Origin: Haloimpatiens massiliensis
Lineage (GTDB): Bacteria > Bacillota > Clostridia > Clostridiales > Clostridiaceae
DNA length: 64,000 bases
Direction: 5' to 3'
NCBI RefSeq assembly: GCF_900184255.1
Contig: NZ_LT854640.1
Location: forward strand, 1,820,156 to 1,884,155
Under the pieces are notes generated by a model. It had not been told where the DNA came from. It searched no databases and saw only the letters and a program-made list of their open reading frames with translations. Position 1 is the stretch's first letter, and each line of letters starts with the position of its first letter. The position numbers were made by a program, and so were the translations under genes. This document shows, piece by piece, positions 1-8,562 of the stretch.

Positions 1-1213
1 CTCCTCCACTATGGGACAAACATAAAAATCCAAGTTTATCATCTATAAAAGTTATTCCTGCGGCTCCACCGCTCATTCCATTAAACGGATCACCATTTAT
101 TACTCTCCAAGTTTTTCCTCCATCAACGGTACTACTTAAAGAATAAAATCTGCTGCCTAAGGCTGCTCCTGTAATATCTAAGCGATACCCCACCTCCTTT
201 GATAGATAAAATTCTCGCTCATTATTTTTGGATTTTTGTAAACTACTTTGCTCATTTTTTCCTTTAGGAGGAGTTGTTGACCTACTCCAATCTGCATTAC
301 ATTTTAAATTATATCTAACAGGAGTATACCTATTCTCTTTTCCTGGTACAAACACAGACACAGTATATCCTATTATTTCAGAATCAGCATGGGTTAATAG
401 CTTCTTATTTCCTTTTTCATCAACATTAACAATTCCATCTGTATTAAATCCCCAGCTTCTTTTTCCATAATAAACTATTCCATACCTATTTTCATTCCAT
501 TTACTTACTGTATCCTTAATAGAAATAACCTTAATTGTACTAATTAATGGTTCTAAAAGTTTATCGTCATTATAATCAGAATTTACTATTCTGTTCAACT
601 CTACTTTAATATTTTTAGATTTGTTCTTATCATAATAAATTAAATAAGTCTCTTCTTTGTCCTTATCATTTTTTCCATAAACAAATGTATCAAAAGATAT
701 AATTGTTCCATCCGAATCAAAATTAAGATTAAACCCATTAGATATATATAATTTTTTAGGTAAAGTATATTTTTTACTAATATCATTAAAAATACCCTCA
801 ACCCCATCTTTATATATATTATTATGCTCAAATTTCACTGACCTTTTGTTTTTTAAATCATCTATAACCCATGAAAGTTTACCATTATAATTTATTGCGC
901 TTTTATAAATATTTGACCCATAAACCAATGTTATGGCCACGATAGCTATAATGGAAATATACCTCCATGTTCTTTTGTAAGCTAATCCTTCAGGCTCATC
1001 TTCATTTTTTACCTTTTTTACAATTCTAATTGTAGTGAATACAATTACAAATATAAAAAACACTACACATGCTAATATAATAGAAGTATTTCGATTCATT
1101 CTTCCAAATTTGCATAATGAAGATAACTCATAACAAAAAAGCCAGTAGGCAATTATCAATATGGGATTGGTTATTAATGATATAAATAGTCTTTTTATAG
1201 TTTTTTTAAACAT
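1..1213 (-). CDS. Membrane-anchored BNR/Asp-box repeat protein, 3' end outside window
   Basis: An open frame of about 404 codons enters from the left edge and ends in an ATG at 1213-1211, preceded by a GGTGGTG/GGAG purine stretch. The stop lies beyond the window. The N-terminus has three hydrophobic stretches (about residues 9-30, 44-64 and 84-102), so the protein is probably membrane-anchored with a large outer domain. Near the truncated end is an Asp-box-like motif, STVDGGKTW, followed by a Gly-rich stretch, as in BNR/sialidase-type beta-propellers. Enzyme activity cannot be inferred from one Asp-box. The frame is uninterrupted over the visible part. It has no operon partner here; the next gene is on the other strand. 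Confidence 0.75.
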   Translation of the reverse strand, partial: MFKKTIKRLFISLITNPILIIAYWLFCYELSSLCKFGRMNRNTSIILACVVFFIFVIVFTTIRIVKKVKNEDEPEGLAYKRTWRYISIIAIVAITLVYGSNIYKSAINYNGKLSWVIDDLKNKRSVKFEHNNIYKDGVEGIFNDISKKYTLPKKLYISNGFNLNFDSDGTIISFDTFVYGKNDKDKEETYLIYYDKNKSKNIKVELNRIVNSDYNDDKLLEPLISTIKVISIKDTVSKWNENRYGIVYYGKRSWGFNTDGIVNVDEKGNKKLLTHADSEIIGYTVSVFVPGKENRYTPVRYNLKCNADWSRSTTPPKGKNEQSSLQKSKNNEREFYLSKEVGYRLDITGAALGSRFYSLSSTVDGGKTWRVINGDPFNGMSGGAAGITFIDDKLGFLCLSHSGG

Positions 1214-1269
1214 TCTCCATCACCACCATTAATTTTTCTTGCTTATATTAATTTATATATAAGTGTATA

Positions 1270-1395
1270 TCAATATACCTTATTATTTCTTTCATCAAGG
1301 ACTAGATATTTCTCATAATATCCTGAGTTTATTATTGCATATATTTCAGAAACAAAATAACTATTAGTACGTTTATCATATACTCTCAATCACAT
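1270..1395 (-). pseudogene. Possible remnant of a small protein gene
   Basis: A 39-codon open stretch reads as a normal protein fragment (it contains YFVSEIYAIINSGYYEKYLV) and lies behind a GAGG site. The well-spaced ATG at 1395-1393 is followed at once by a TGA codon, and the frame resumes with TTG. This suggests a gene decayed by an early nonsense codon, or a very short gene starting at the TTG. I do not recognise the family. The remainder of the 1214-1712 gap is AT-rich, apart from the repeat end at 1580-1650. Confidence 0.25.
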
Positions 1396-1579
1396 AATTT
1401 TACCTCAATCTAATTTGTATATTATGATTTAAAATATATTAACATAAAAAAGTATTCTATTTTTATAAACTTCATAAACTCCTTCAATTATGTAGATTTC
1501 CAATTACGGATTAATTATAACATATGATAATAAATTATACATAAAGTAACAATACTAAATTAAAGTAAAATTACTATCT

Positions 1580-1650
1580 AATGATTACACCACAAAAGTA
1601 CAATGTGGTGTAATTATGAAATTTCTCCTCCTTGACTTACTTAACCCAAA
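1580..1650. repeat. Solo end of palindromic repeat family 2
   Basis: About 65 bases here align with the left end of the large inverted repeat at 58735-59020; both share the core TTATGAAATTTCTCCTCC followed by TGACTT. Inside lies an 11-bp perfect inverted repeat, ATTACACCACA (1584-1594) and TGTGGTGTAAT (1604-1614), about 100 bases before the MarR gene. The inverted repeat could be an operator or just part of the element. Confidence 0.55.
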
Positions 1651-1712
1651 GTAATATGATAATTATATAATAATTACATCGTCACACGATATATATTTAA
1701 GAGGTGATATTT

Positions 1713-2153
1713 TTGATTAATAATGATAAATCTGAAAAGGTAATTGGATATCTTGATGAAATACAAAATATTATTCACAACAAACACCATGAGTTAGCAC
1801 AAAAATATAATCTTACTTTAGAGCAATTTCACCTACTTCTACATCTTAGTATGAAATCTACCCCTCCAACAGTTAATGAAATAGCTAATTCCTTTAACAA
1901 TGCTCAAAACACTATGTCTGAAAAATTATCAAGACTTCAAGAAAAAAATCTTATCGAAAAAGTAAAAGACCCTAAAGATAAAAGAATTTCTAGAATCTCC
2001 TTGTCAATTCAAGGAAAAAAACTTATTGATACCATATGCTATGAAGCTGAAAATTGCTTTGTTAAGGATGCAATAGCAAAAATGGAGGAACAAAAGCTCC
2101 AAACATTAATTTTATGTCTCGAAGACTTAATTAAAAATTTGAAGGAGGAATAA
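1713..2153 (+). CDS. MarR family transcriptional regulator
   Basis: A 146-residue winged-helix regulator. A helix-turn-helix region (about residues 50-84) is followed by a typical MarR wing, KDPKDKRISRISLS (about 85-98), with flanking helices for dimerisation. I chose the TTG at 1713 because the GAGGTGAT site at 1701-1708 is well spaced for it, whereas a GTG at 1704 would overlap that site. The stop is 2 bases before the methyltransferase gene, so the two form an operon and the regulator probably controls it in response to a small molecule. The 11-bp inverted repeat at 1584-1614 is a possible operator. Family assignment is firm; the ligand is unknown. Confidence 0.88.
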   Translation: MINNDKSEKVIGYLDEIQNIIHNKHHELAQKYNLTLEQFHLLLHLSMKSTPPTVNEIANSFNNAQNTMSEKLSRLQEKNLIEKVKDPKDKRISRISLSIQGKKLIDTICYEAENCFVKDAIAKMEEQKLQTLILCLEDLIKNLKEE

Positions 2154-2155
2154 AC

Positions 2156-2884
2156 ATGGAAAACATTTTTGGTGAATGTCTTGATAACAAAACCATTCTG
2201 GAAATCGGCACAGGAAGAGGTGGTACCACAAGAGAGCTAGTTTTGCTTTTATCAAAATTTGAAAATTGCCGTTTGATTACAACAGATATAGCTGATGACC
2301 ATTTTAGGAAGCTAAAAGATGAGTTTAAGGACTGCAACGTAAATATAGACTTTATAAAAACAAATGCATGCTGCCTTGAAGGTATTAAAGAGGAATCTAT
2401 TGATTATTTAGTATGCAATTATACCTTATGTGCCATAAATTCAAATCCTGGCTGCGAAGTTTTAGCTTTAAATAAATTTAAAAGTGTTTTAAAAACTGGT
2501 GGTGAACTTCACATTGAAGAAGAATTTCCTATTAATCATATTGAAAATGAAATGCAGGAAATCTGGTCTAAAAAATGGAAGGTATTAAAAAGTTGTACAA
2601 GCCTTCTTGGGGATGGTATTTATAACGAAATGGATCCTGAGGTTTTAAAGAATATATTAATTATTCTAGGATTTAAGAATATAAAATGCAAAAGTAGTGT
2701 CTCCAAATTCTCTGGAGAAAATTATCTTGATTTTTTCAATCTAAGACTGAACAAATATCTTAAAAGATTTGAAAATAAGACTTACGTTAAAGCTATGGAA
2801 GAAATAGCCGCTGGACTTAATGAATGTGCCAAAAAAGCTCAAGGAATGGAAATACCTTACTATTGCATAAGTGCAGTAAAATAG
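2156..2884 (+). CDS. Class I SAM-dependent methyltransferase
   Basis: A 242-residue protein with SAM-binding motif I (ILEIGTGRGG, residues 14-23), an acidic strand-2 end (TTDIADDHF, about 42-50) and a later GGELHIEEE strand, as in Rossmann-fold methyltransferases. It is unusually rich in cysteine in its middle (CNYTLCA and neighbours). The start lies 2 bases after the MarR stop and behind AAGGAGGAA, so expression is coupled to that regulator. MarR-methyltransferase pairs often act on toxic small molecules, but the substrate here cannot be read from sequence. A hairpin follows at 2912-2949. Confidence 0.82.
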   Translation: MENIFGECLDNKTILEIGTGRGGTTRELVLLLSKFENCRLITTDIADDHFRKLKDEFKDCNVNIDFIKTNACCLEGIKEESIDYLVCNYTLCAINSNPGCEVLALNKFKSVLKTGGELHIEEEFPINHIENEMQEIWSKKWKVLKSCTSLLGDGIYNEMDPEVLKNILIILGFKNIKCKSSVSKFSGENYLDFFNLRLNKYLKRFENKTYVKAMEEIAAGLNECAKKAQGMEIPYYCISAVK

Positions 2885-2911
2885 ATATATTTACAAAAAA
2901 TAATTTAATTT

Positions 2912-2955
2912 ATCCAGTAGTCAGAAATTTAGCTTTCTTACTACTGGATTTAATT
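2912..2955 (+). terminator. Probable terminator after the methyltransferase gene
   Basis: A 10-bp perfect stem, ATCCAGTAGT (2912-2921) with ACTACTGGAT (2940-2949), is followed by an AT-rich stretch with only a weak T-run. Confidence 0.6.
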
Positions 2956-3329
2956 TAATAAAGTTTTTACCAGAATTTTTTTGATAAATACATTTTAAAA
3001 CAGCATCTTTACTTTTTTCATTTAAATTTTTATGAAAAACTTTCTGTGATACGTTATTATTCTTGTCCACTATTATAACCGCTTATGTATCTAATAAATT
3101 TATATCAATAGTTAAAAATGTTAAATTTATATTATGTTCTTCTATATCATGTCTGTTCCACATTACCACGTCTATTGTTCAATTTTGTAACACTGTGGTT
3201 AATTGACTATAAAACATATGAACATATGCTACATTATACTTATTAAAATAATTTAATGTTAACAATTCTTGAGCTATAGACGACCTATCTATTCCTATCC
3301 TACTCTTATTATTACTTTCAAAAAATATT
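2941..3329 (-). pseudogene. Decayed YhfZ-like transcriptional regulator (C-terminal part)
   Basis: Read on the minus strand, one frame gives about 125 codons of protein-like sequence: SRIGIDRSSIAQELLTLNYF, then a YSQLTTVLQN block, TIDVVMWNR, and LTFLTIDINLLD. It resembles the C-terminal ligand-binding domain of YhfZ-type regulators as I remember the family. The frame is broken by TGA after LQN and TAA after LLDT, and no N-terminal DNA-binding part is present. It is therefore a gene remnant. It lies just downstream of the two membrane-protein genes on the same strand. Family assignment is moderate; decay is clear. Confidence 0.6.
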
Positions 3330-3334
3330 TAAAC

Positions 3335-4078
3335 TCAATAATAAACCTTTTGAGCTTGCTCCCTACAAGTTTTAATAAAGTTAGCTCTATCCGTATTATA
3401 GAATTCAGCTAGTTCTGAATTATTACCCTTCAAAACTTTATAAGTACTGGCAATTTTACTACTAAGTTCTTCTCCTTTTTTCTTGCTAGGTGCAAGAATC
3501 AAAACAGCCTCATCCTCAAAATATAATATAATTTGATGTCCTCCTTTTTTCCTAAATTTTGAATCTATAATTAAATCCGATATACCCAAAGGATTAAAAA
3601 TTACTAATAAAAGCTTACTAGCATCATAAACATCAAATTCCTTATTAACAGGAAGACCTTTTTTAATTATATAAGAATTTGTCCCCATTAATAAAGTTTT
3701 TTCATTTTCAAATAATATATTAATTGAAATTTCTGATCTTACTTTACGATCAAACTCTTCAAAATCATTAATATTATTAAGCTTATATCTTTTCTTTATT
3801 CTTTTATATACAGGACTTTCTTCAAAATTATTTAAATATATTTTGTTTTTTATAATATTAACTAATGCAAAAAATATAAAAGGTAATAATATTATACCCA
3901 CAAACATTGTAGGTCTTATGTAAAACTCAGGATCCATTTTATAATTCATATACAATACTCCGCATAAAAAAGCTATCATTAAAATAATTATAAAAGAGTA
4001 TGATACTATAAGTCTCCTATTATAACTGTCAATATTTTCTCTAATACTAGTTTCTTTTAACCTTAGAGGTTTTGCCAT
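3335..4078 (-). CDS. Hypothetical membrane protein with two N-terminal membrane segments
   Basis: A 247-residue protein of no family I recognise. A charged N-terminus precedes two membrane segments (about residues 25-46 and 55-76), then a cytoplasmic-type domain of about 165 residues with alternating strands (SISINILFENEKTLLMG, LLVIFNPLG, HQIILYFEDEAVLIL) and a helical, charged C-terminus. The layout resembles membrane-anchored PH-like or YcxB-like proteins, but I see no diagnostic motif. It overlaps the upstream gene by 16 bases, so the two are translated together and probably work together. Confidence 0.7.
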   Translation of the reverse strand: MAKPLRLKETSIRENIDSYNRRLIVSYSFIIILMIAFLCGVLYMNYKMDPEFYIRPTMFVGIILLPFIFFALVNIIKNKIYLNNFEESPVYKRIKKRYKLNNINDFEEFDRKVRSEISINILFENEKTLLMGTNSYIIKKGLPVNKEFDVYDASKLLLVIFNPLGISDLIIDSKFRKKGGHQIILYFEDEAVLILAPSKKKGEELSSKIASTYKVLKGNNSELAEFYNTDRANFIKTCREQAQKVYY

Positions 4079-4665
4079 TTTTGTCCCCTCCGTTCATCTG
4101 CAATTTCTGCTTTCATATTCTCTGCAATATTTTCAATTGTCTGTGCCGAATTTTGAGTCTTCTCATATTTATTTCTATAAATCTCTCTTCTTACAAAATA
4201 AATGTAAAACCCTAAACCAACTAGATGATATAATAGAAGTGTATTTTTAGTTAATTCAATAGCTTGAATATTTAAGATATCATCATAAAATACCATACTC
4301 ATATAAGTATAAATTGGTACTATTGATAATGTTTCATAGTATCCCATGCCACTTTCAACTGAAACAATAAGTGCATCTGCAAAGTAATAAAAAACATATG
4401 GCAATATAAAATTTAAAATTGCGATTATTATTACAGAAATTAGATTTTCTCCATCTGAAGTAAATTTTAAATATACCCTTGATGCTATTATAGGGAATAA
4501 CATCCACCCAATGATAAAATAAGTATCCAGATATCTAATCTTTGTATACTTATTTACAATTTCTTGAATAATCAAAATCCCTAAAGTAGTCAATACTGAA
4601 AATACTAAGCCTTTGATTGACAAATTTCTGTTTTTCATTTCATTTTCTATCGTAATCTCCCTCAT
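4063..4665 (-). CDS. Hypothetical polytopic membrane protein
   Basis: A 200-residue protein with about five hydrophobic segments (near residues 17-35, 50-65, 77-98, 105-130 and 140-158) and a charged C-terminal tail containing a Glu/Ala-rich helix. No family is recognised. The start is uncertain: the ATG at 4665 has no good ribosome binding site upstream, while an AGGGAG lies just inside the frame and could serve an internal start. Its last 16 bases overlap the next membrane-protein gene, indicating a two-gene operon. Confidence 0.65.
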   Translation of the reverse strand: MREITIENEMKNRNLSIKGLVFSVLTTLGILIIQEIVNKYTKIRYLDTYFIIGWMLFPIIASRVYLKFTSDGENLISVIIIAILNFILPYVFYYFADALIVSVESGMGYYETLSIVPIYTYMSMVFYDDILNIQAIELTKNTLLLYHLVGLGFYIYFVRREIYRNKYEKTQNSAQTIENIAENMKAEIADERRGQKWQNL

Positions 4666-5190
4666 TTCTATATTTTATACTAAAAACTAACACTTGTTCA
4701 TTCAATTACAATTTGTAACATATAATTTTACCACTGTCAATATTTTCTTTTAAATTAAATTAAACTTTGTATTTAACTTTACTATTTAGAATACAATCAT
4801 CCCCTATATACCATAAATTCAAAGCCTATCTGCAAAATTTTAATTTGAATAAATTTAATTTTTTCTTGATTTTGCCCAGAATTTATAAAATATTTACTAT
4901 TATTTATATTTCACATAAAATTTATTTTAAAAAAACATTAAAGTAACCATATAAAAATAATTTTAAAGAATTTCATATGCTTTACGATAATATATTGTAG
5001 AATAATGTAAATATGTGATTATATTTCACATTTCACATTTTATATTCTATATGAATTTAATAAATATATTATTTATTAAATATATCCAACTAAATATTGT
5101 TCTAACCTCTTATATATAGAGGCTTATTTCGTTGCGCTTATTTTCATTGTTTATATAGTGAATTCTTAAAATTCACTACTATATTATATT
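4666..5190. other. AT-rich intergenic stretch
   Basis: No convincing gene on either strand. It is very AT-rich with a small hairpin near 5104-5124 (CCTC/GAGG). It presumably holds the promoter of the membrane-protein pair and ends at the palindromic repeat beginning at 5191. Confidence 0.4.
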
Positions 5191-5340
5191 TAGGCACATA
5201 TAAAGAAATAACAAGTCAGTATGCTAGTCTATTTTGCGTTACACTGTGTCAGCAGAACCAGTGATAATCCTACTAGCGACAGAACCTGTTTCCTTGTCTG
5301 ACACAAAATATATTAGCATCTTTGGCTTGTTCTTTCTTTT
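5191..5340 (-). repeat. Palindromic repeat family 1, copy A
   Basis: About 150 bases that match copy B (56851-57001) in inverted orientation over nearly the full length. The ends are themselves complementary (AACAAGTC.. and ..GACTTGTT), as are inner blocks (TTTTGTGTCA with TGACGCAAAA in copy B), so the element folds into a long imperfect hairpin. It carries a conserved TTAGGCACAT flank. There is no coding capacity. It lies directly before the lipoprotein gene. Confidence 0.8.
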
Positions 5341-5374
5341 CATGTACCTTAATTAAATTTTAGGAGGTATTATC

Positions 5375-5941
5375 GTGAAAAAAGTTATTCTTAAATTTGT
5401 ATGTTGCATGCTACTACTTTCAAGTAGCCTTTGCTTGCTTGTAGGATGTAACAAAAGTAGTAAACAATCAAACACTGCAACAAAAAAAGCTGAAGCTAGT
5501 AAAAAAATAAAAAGCAAAGACAATATTTGCCAAGTTACTGTACCAGATTCATGGAAAACAGCAACTAATCTTAATAACGCAGCTAATCTTCAAGTAGCTA
5601 ATATGACAAAAGAAAAATATTTAATAACTATATCAGAATCTAAAGATACTTTTTCTGATTCAATGACTCTAGACGAATACACTAAAATAGTTTCTCAAAA
5701 TTTATCTAAATCTGTTGTTAATAGCAAGTTAAGTTCTGTTAAAGACTTAACTATAAATGGTCAAAAGGCAAAACAATTCGAACTTACAGGTGAAGTTAAT
5801 AAAGTTAAAGCTGGATACATTATAACTGTAGTTCAGACAAAGAAAAATTTCCATCAAATTATTACATGGACAATGGGAAAATACTTTGATGAATATAAAG
5901 ATGATTACCACAAAATCATTAATACTTTCAAAGAACTTTAA
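5375..5941 (+). CDS. Lipoprotein with PsbP/Mog1-like domain (probable)
   Basis: A 188-residue lipoprotein with a lipobox LVGC (lipidated Cys25), a Lys/Ser/Thr-rich linker to about residue 48, then a domain beginning CQVTVPDSWK and ending in KIINTFKEL. That pattern is common in clostridial lipoproteins with a PsbP/Mog1-like alpha-beta fold, which have no defined catalytic role. The GTG start at 5375 is set by TAGGAGG at 5361-5367. It is a single gene facing the end of the BREX operon and shares a bidirectional hairpin with it. It marks the left edge of the BREX region. Confidence 0.75.
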   Translation: MKKVILKFVCCMLLLSSSLCLLVGCNKSSKQSNTATKKAEASKKIKSKDNICQVTVPDSWKTATNLNNAANLQVANMTKEKYLITISESKDTFSDSMTLDEYTKIVSQNLSKSVVNSKLSSVKDLTINGQKAKQFELTGEVNKVKAGYIITVVQTKKNFHQIITWTMGKYFDEYKDDYHKIINTFKEL

Positions 5942-5952
5942 TACATAAATAG

Positions 5953-5985
5953 AAATACCAATATCTATCATGGATATTGGTATTT
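5953..5985. terminator. Bidirectional terminator between the lipoprotein gene and pglZ
   Basis: A 13-bp perfect stem, AAATACCAATATC with GATATTGGTATTT, around a 7-base loop, located between converging genes that end at 5941 and 6000. It leaves no room for a further BREX gene downstream of pglZ. Confidence 0.8.
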
Positions 5986-5999
5986 GTACTGTTTACTAT

Positions 6000-8543
6000 T
6001 TAAAATCCAAATTCATCAACTATAGCAATATCAATGATAAATGATATTCTTTCATACATACCATTGTCATTTTCATCATCCTGCATAACTAAAAAATACT
6101 GCTTTGTCTTATCATATTCCATACTTTTTAAAACAAATTTCTCTTTATAAGTTCTTTCTAATGGATTTTCTGACCTTGAATCTCCAATTATAATATTCTC
6201 ATTAGATATTCTATTTCCTGATTCATCTTCAAAATAACATTTAATTCTTTGTGATATAACCTTATCTTGAATCTTTTCTTCTTGGAAGAATTCAAGATAA
6301 GTTATTATATTAGTTACCTTTCTTGTTACACTTGTTAATGATATATTAGCCTTTCTTATATCATTTGCTGATGATGTACTTCTATCATTTTTAAACTTAA
6401 TTACTGGTACTACAATCTCTTGAAGCATTGCTCCACCATGAACATAGTTAGCACCTGCCCCTTGTACTTTAAATCTAGAAGTTCCTCTTGGTGTAATAAC
6501 TTTTTTATTAGAACCTTCTCCTAATAAATAATCCATACTAAAAGATACAGTACCCTCTACTTTATTATCATTAGTGGTCAATATAAACCTTCTGCTATCT
6601 TCTCCATCATCGAACTTAACTCCATATATCTTATTACTTTCTTCTATGCTGCTTCTCTTATACAGATATCCATGATCTGTTGTAATAATTATACTTGCTG
6701 CACTTACTCTATTTACTAATTTATTTACCAGGGCAATAATTTCATTAAATGCAAGTTCCGTCGCTGCAAATACTTCTCTTTCTGTAGATGCATGGTCTCC
6801 CCTAGCATCTATAGTATTATGATATATATAAACTACCTCAAGTCCTGCAAATGCTTTTCTGATTTCAGCATCTTTCATATCTATAACCTTATCATAAGTA
6901 ATTGCTAAGGAATTAGGATTTTCCATCTTTAAAATAGTATTTCTATTTTCAGTTCCATTTGTACTAATTCCATTTACCAATACACCATATTTATCATTAA
7001 TATCTATACTATTATTTGGAAGTAATGATGCCATACCCAGTTTTGTATATGAAGGCACTACTCCTTGTATAGATTTAATTTCCACCTTACCTTTTCTTTC
7101 ATTAGTAAGCTTACTTGCAAGTTCTTCAGCGCTCTCATACCTTAATCCATCAGATATTATTACAAAAACTCTTTCTTTTCCATACTTAATAAATTCCCTA
7201 TAGAAATTATCTTGATATTTTAATCCATCAATTCTCCAATTAATTCCTTTTTCTAATGAATTAAACCACTTAATAGATAACTCTTGTAAATACCAATTAT
7301 TATATACATTTCCTATTCTTTCTTTTAAATCATTTAATTCATCTTTTTCTATACAATTATCATAGTAATAATAAAACTTTCTGTAAGCTTTATCTATAAA
7401 ATAATACTCCTTCACATAAGACTTAAACATATCATAAGAGACTTCTGTTTTAATTTTAGAACCTAAATCTTTCTTCTTACTTAATAAATTTATAGCCCAT
7501 TTTATCCCTTTATATTCATTTTCATACTTTCTATAAAAATACATAGTTCTTCTTATATTAATAAGACTTAAATACTTACTATACTCCTCCACTTCATCTT
7601 TTAATAGAGAAGTGATTCTTTTAAGAACTACCTTATCCATTTCCTCAAAAATATCACAGTTAATAAATGTATCTGAATCATTTTTTTCCAACAAATTATC
7701 TATCTTTAACTTATCTCCTATAAATTCTTGCATTTTGTCATAATATTCTCCATCTCTACTATTATTCATAAAGTGGTTTATAAACACTATGCAATTAGTT
7801 GTTTTAGTGGATATATACGGAGTATATTGCTTTGGCAACTGAAACTTAATTGTTTCATTCATATTAGTAATTAAAAGCATAGCCATAAATCTTTCTAAAC
7901 TCTTTTCTTCAAATCCATAGCCATAATACTTAACTATTAAATCCCATAATGAATCTAAATCACCAAATTTCCTTATGTCCTCATATATTTTATTACCACC
8001 ATCTAAATACTCCTTTAATATAGCCTTTAATATTTCCTCTATATCAATAATTTTAACCTTAGTTAAAACCGCAAGGATACCTATGTGAACTTTTTCTTTA
8101 GTATAATCTTGTATATTTAAATTTTTAAAGGCTGATATTCTTTCTTTATTTTTAAAGAAAGTATTATAGAGTTTAAACTCTTGTTTTAATAAACCATCAC
8201 TAACATTTAATTCCCTCATAATTACAGTTGCTCTATCAGTAGAAAATTCCTCACTATAACAAAAAATATCGTAAAGCCAATCTTCAGAAGTTCTTGGCTT
8301 TTCCATATTTGAATACACAAGTATATTACTCGTTGTATCTTCCTTTTCTATATAATATTTCGCCCAAAATGCGTTATTATTGGTTAATTTAATAACCTTA
8401 ACATTTTCTACATCAAAGTCATCTATATCTTGCGTGAAATCTTCATTACTATCATACCAAAATACAATATGACGCTTCCTGCCATCACTTAATGGCTTAG
8501 AAAATAGTCCTTTTAGAAAATTTCTTATTTCTTGTAAGTTCAT
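6000..8543 (-). CDS. pglZ: BREX protein PglZ (alkaline-phosphatase-superfamily domain)
   Basis: An 847-residue protein of normal PglZ length. The PglZ domain is in the second half: VFVIISDGLRYES (around residue 460) and IITTDHGYLY (around 620) hold the Asp/His metal ligands expected of the alkaline phosphatase superfamily, with NTIDARGDH between them. PglZ is a core BREX component needed for host methylation and phage exclusion. I start it at the ATG at 8543, behind AGAGGTGG; a longer TTG start would overlap the HIRAN gene by 8 bases. It is the last gene of the operon, and the converging lipoprotein gene follows directly, so no brxL is present after it. Confidence 0.92.
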   Translation of the reverse strand: MNLQEIRNFLKGLFSKPLSDGRKRHIVFWYDSNEDFTQDIDDFDVENVKVIKLTNNNAFWAKYYIEKEDTTSNILVYSNMEKPRTSEDWLYDIFCYSEEFSTDRATVIMRELNVSDGLLKQEFKLYNTFFKNKERISAFKNLNIQDYTKEKVHIGILAVLTKVKIIDIEEILKAILKEYLDGGNKIYEDIRKFGDLDSLWDLIVKYYGYGFEEKSLERFMAMLLITNMNETIKFQLPKQYTPYISTKTTNCIVFINHFMNNSRDGEYYDKMQEFIGDKLKIDNLLEKNDSDTFINCDIFEEMDKVVLKRITSLLKDEVEEYSKYLSLINIRRTMYFYRKYENEYKGIKWAINLLSKKKDLGSKIKTEVSYDMFKSYVKEYYFIDKAYRKFYYYYDNCIEKDELNDLKERIGNVYNNWYLQELSIKWFNSLEKGINWRIDGLKYQDNFYREFIKYGKERVFVIISDGLRYESAEELASKLTNERKGKVEIKSIQGVVPSYTKLGMASLLPNNSIDINDKYGVLVNGISTNGTENRNTILKMENPNSLAITYDKVIDMKDAEIRKAFAGLEVVYIYHNTIDARGDHASTEREVFAATELAFNEIIALVNKLVNRVSAASIIITTDHGYLYKRSSIEESNKIYGVKFDDGEDSRRFILTTNDNKVEGTVSFSMDYLLGEGSNKKVITPRGTSRFKVQGAGANYVHGGAMLQEIVVPVIKFKNDRSTSSANDIRKANISLTSVTRKVTNIITYLEFFQEEKIQDKVISQRIKCYFEDESGNRISNENIIIGDSRSENPLERTYKEKFVLKSMEYDKTKQYFLVMQDDENDNGMYERISFIIDIAIVDEFGF

Positions 8544-8562
8544 CCATCCACCTCTTATACCA

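Noticed and set aside
5941..6000. Room for brxL or another BREX gene downstream of pglZ
   Set aside because: Only 58 bases with a bidirectional terminator; no coding sequence.
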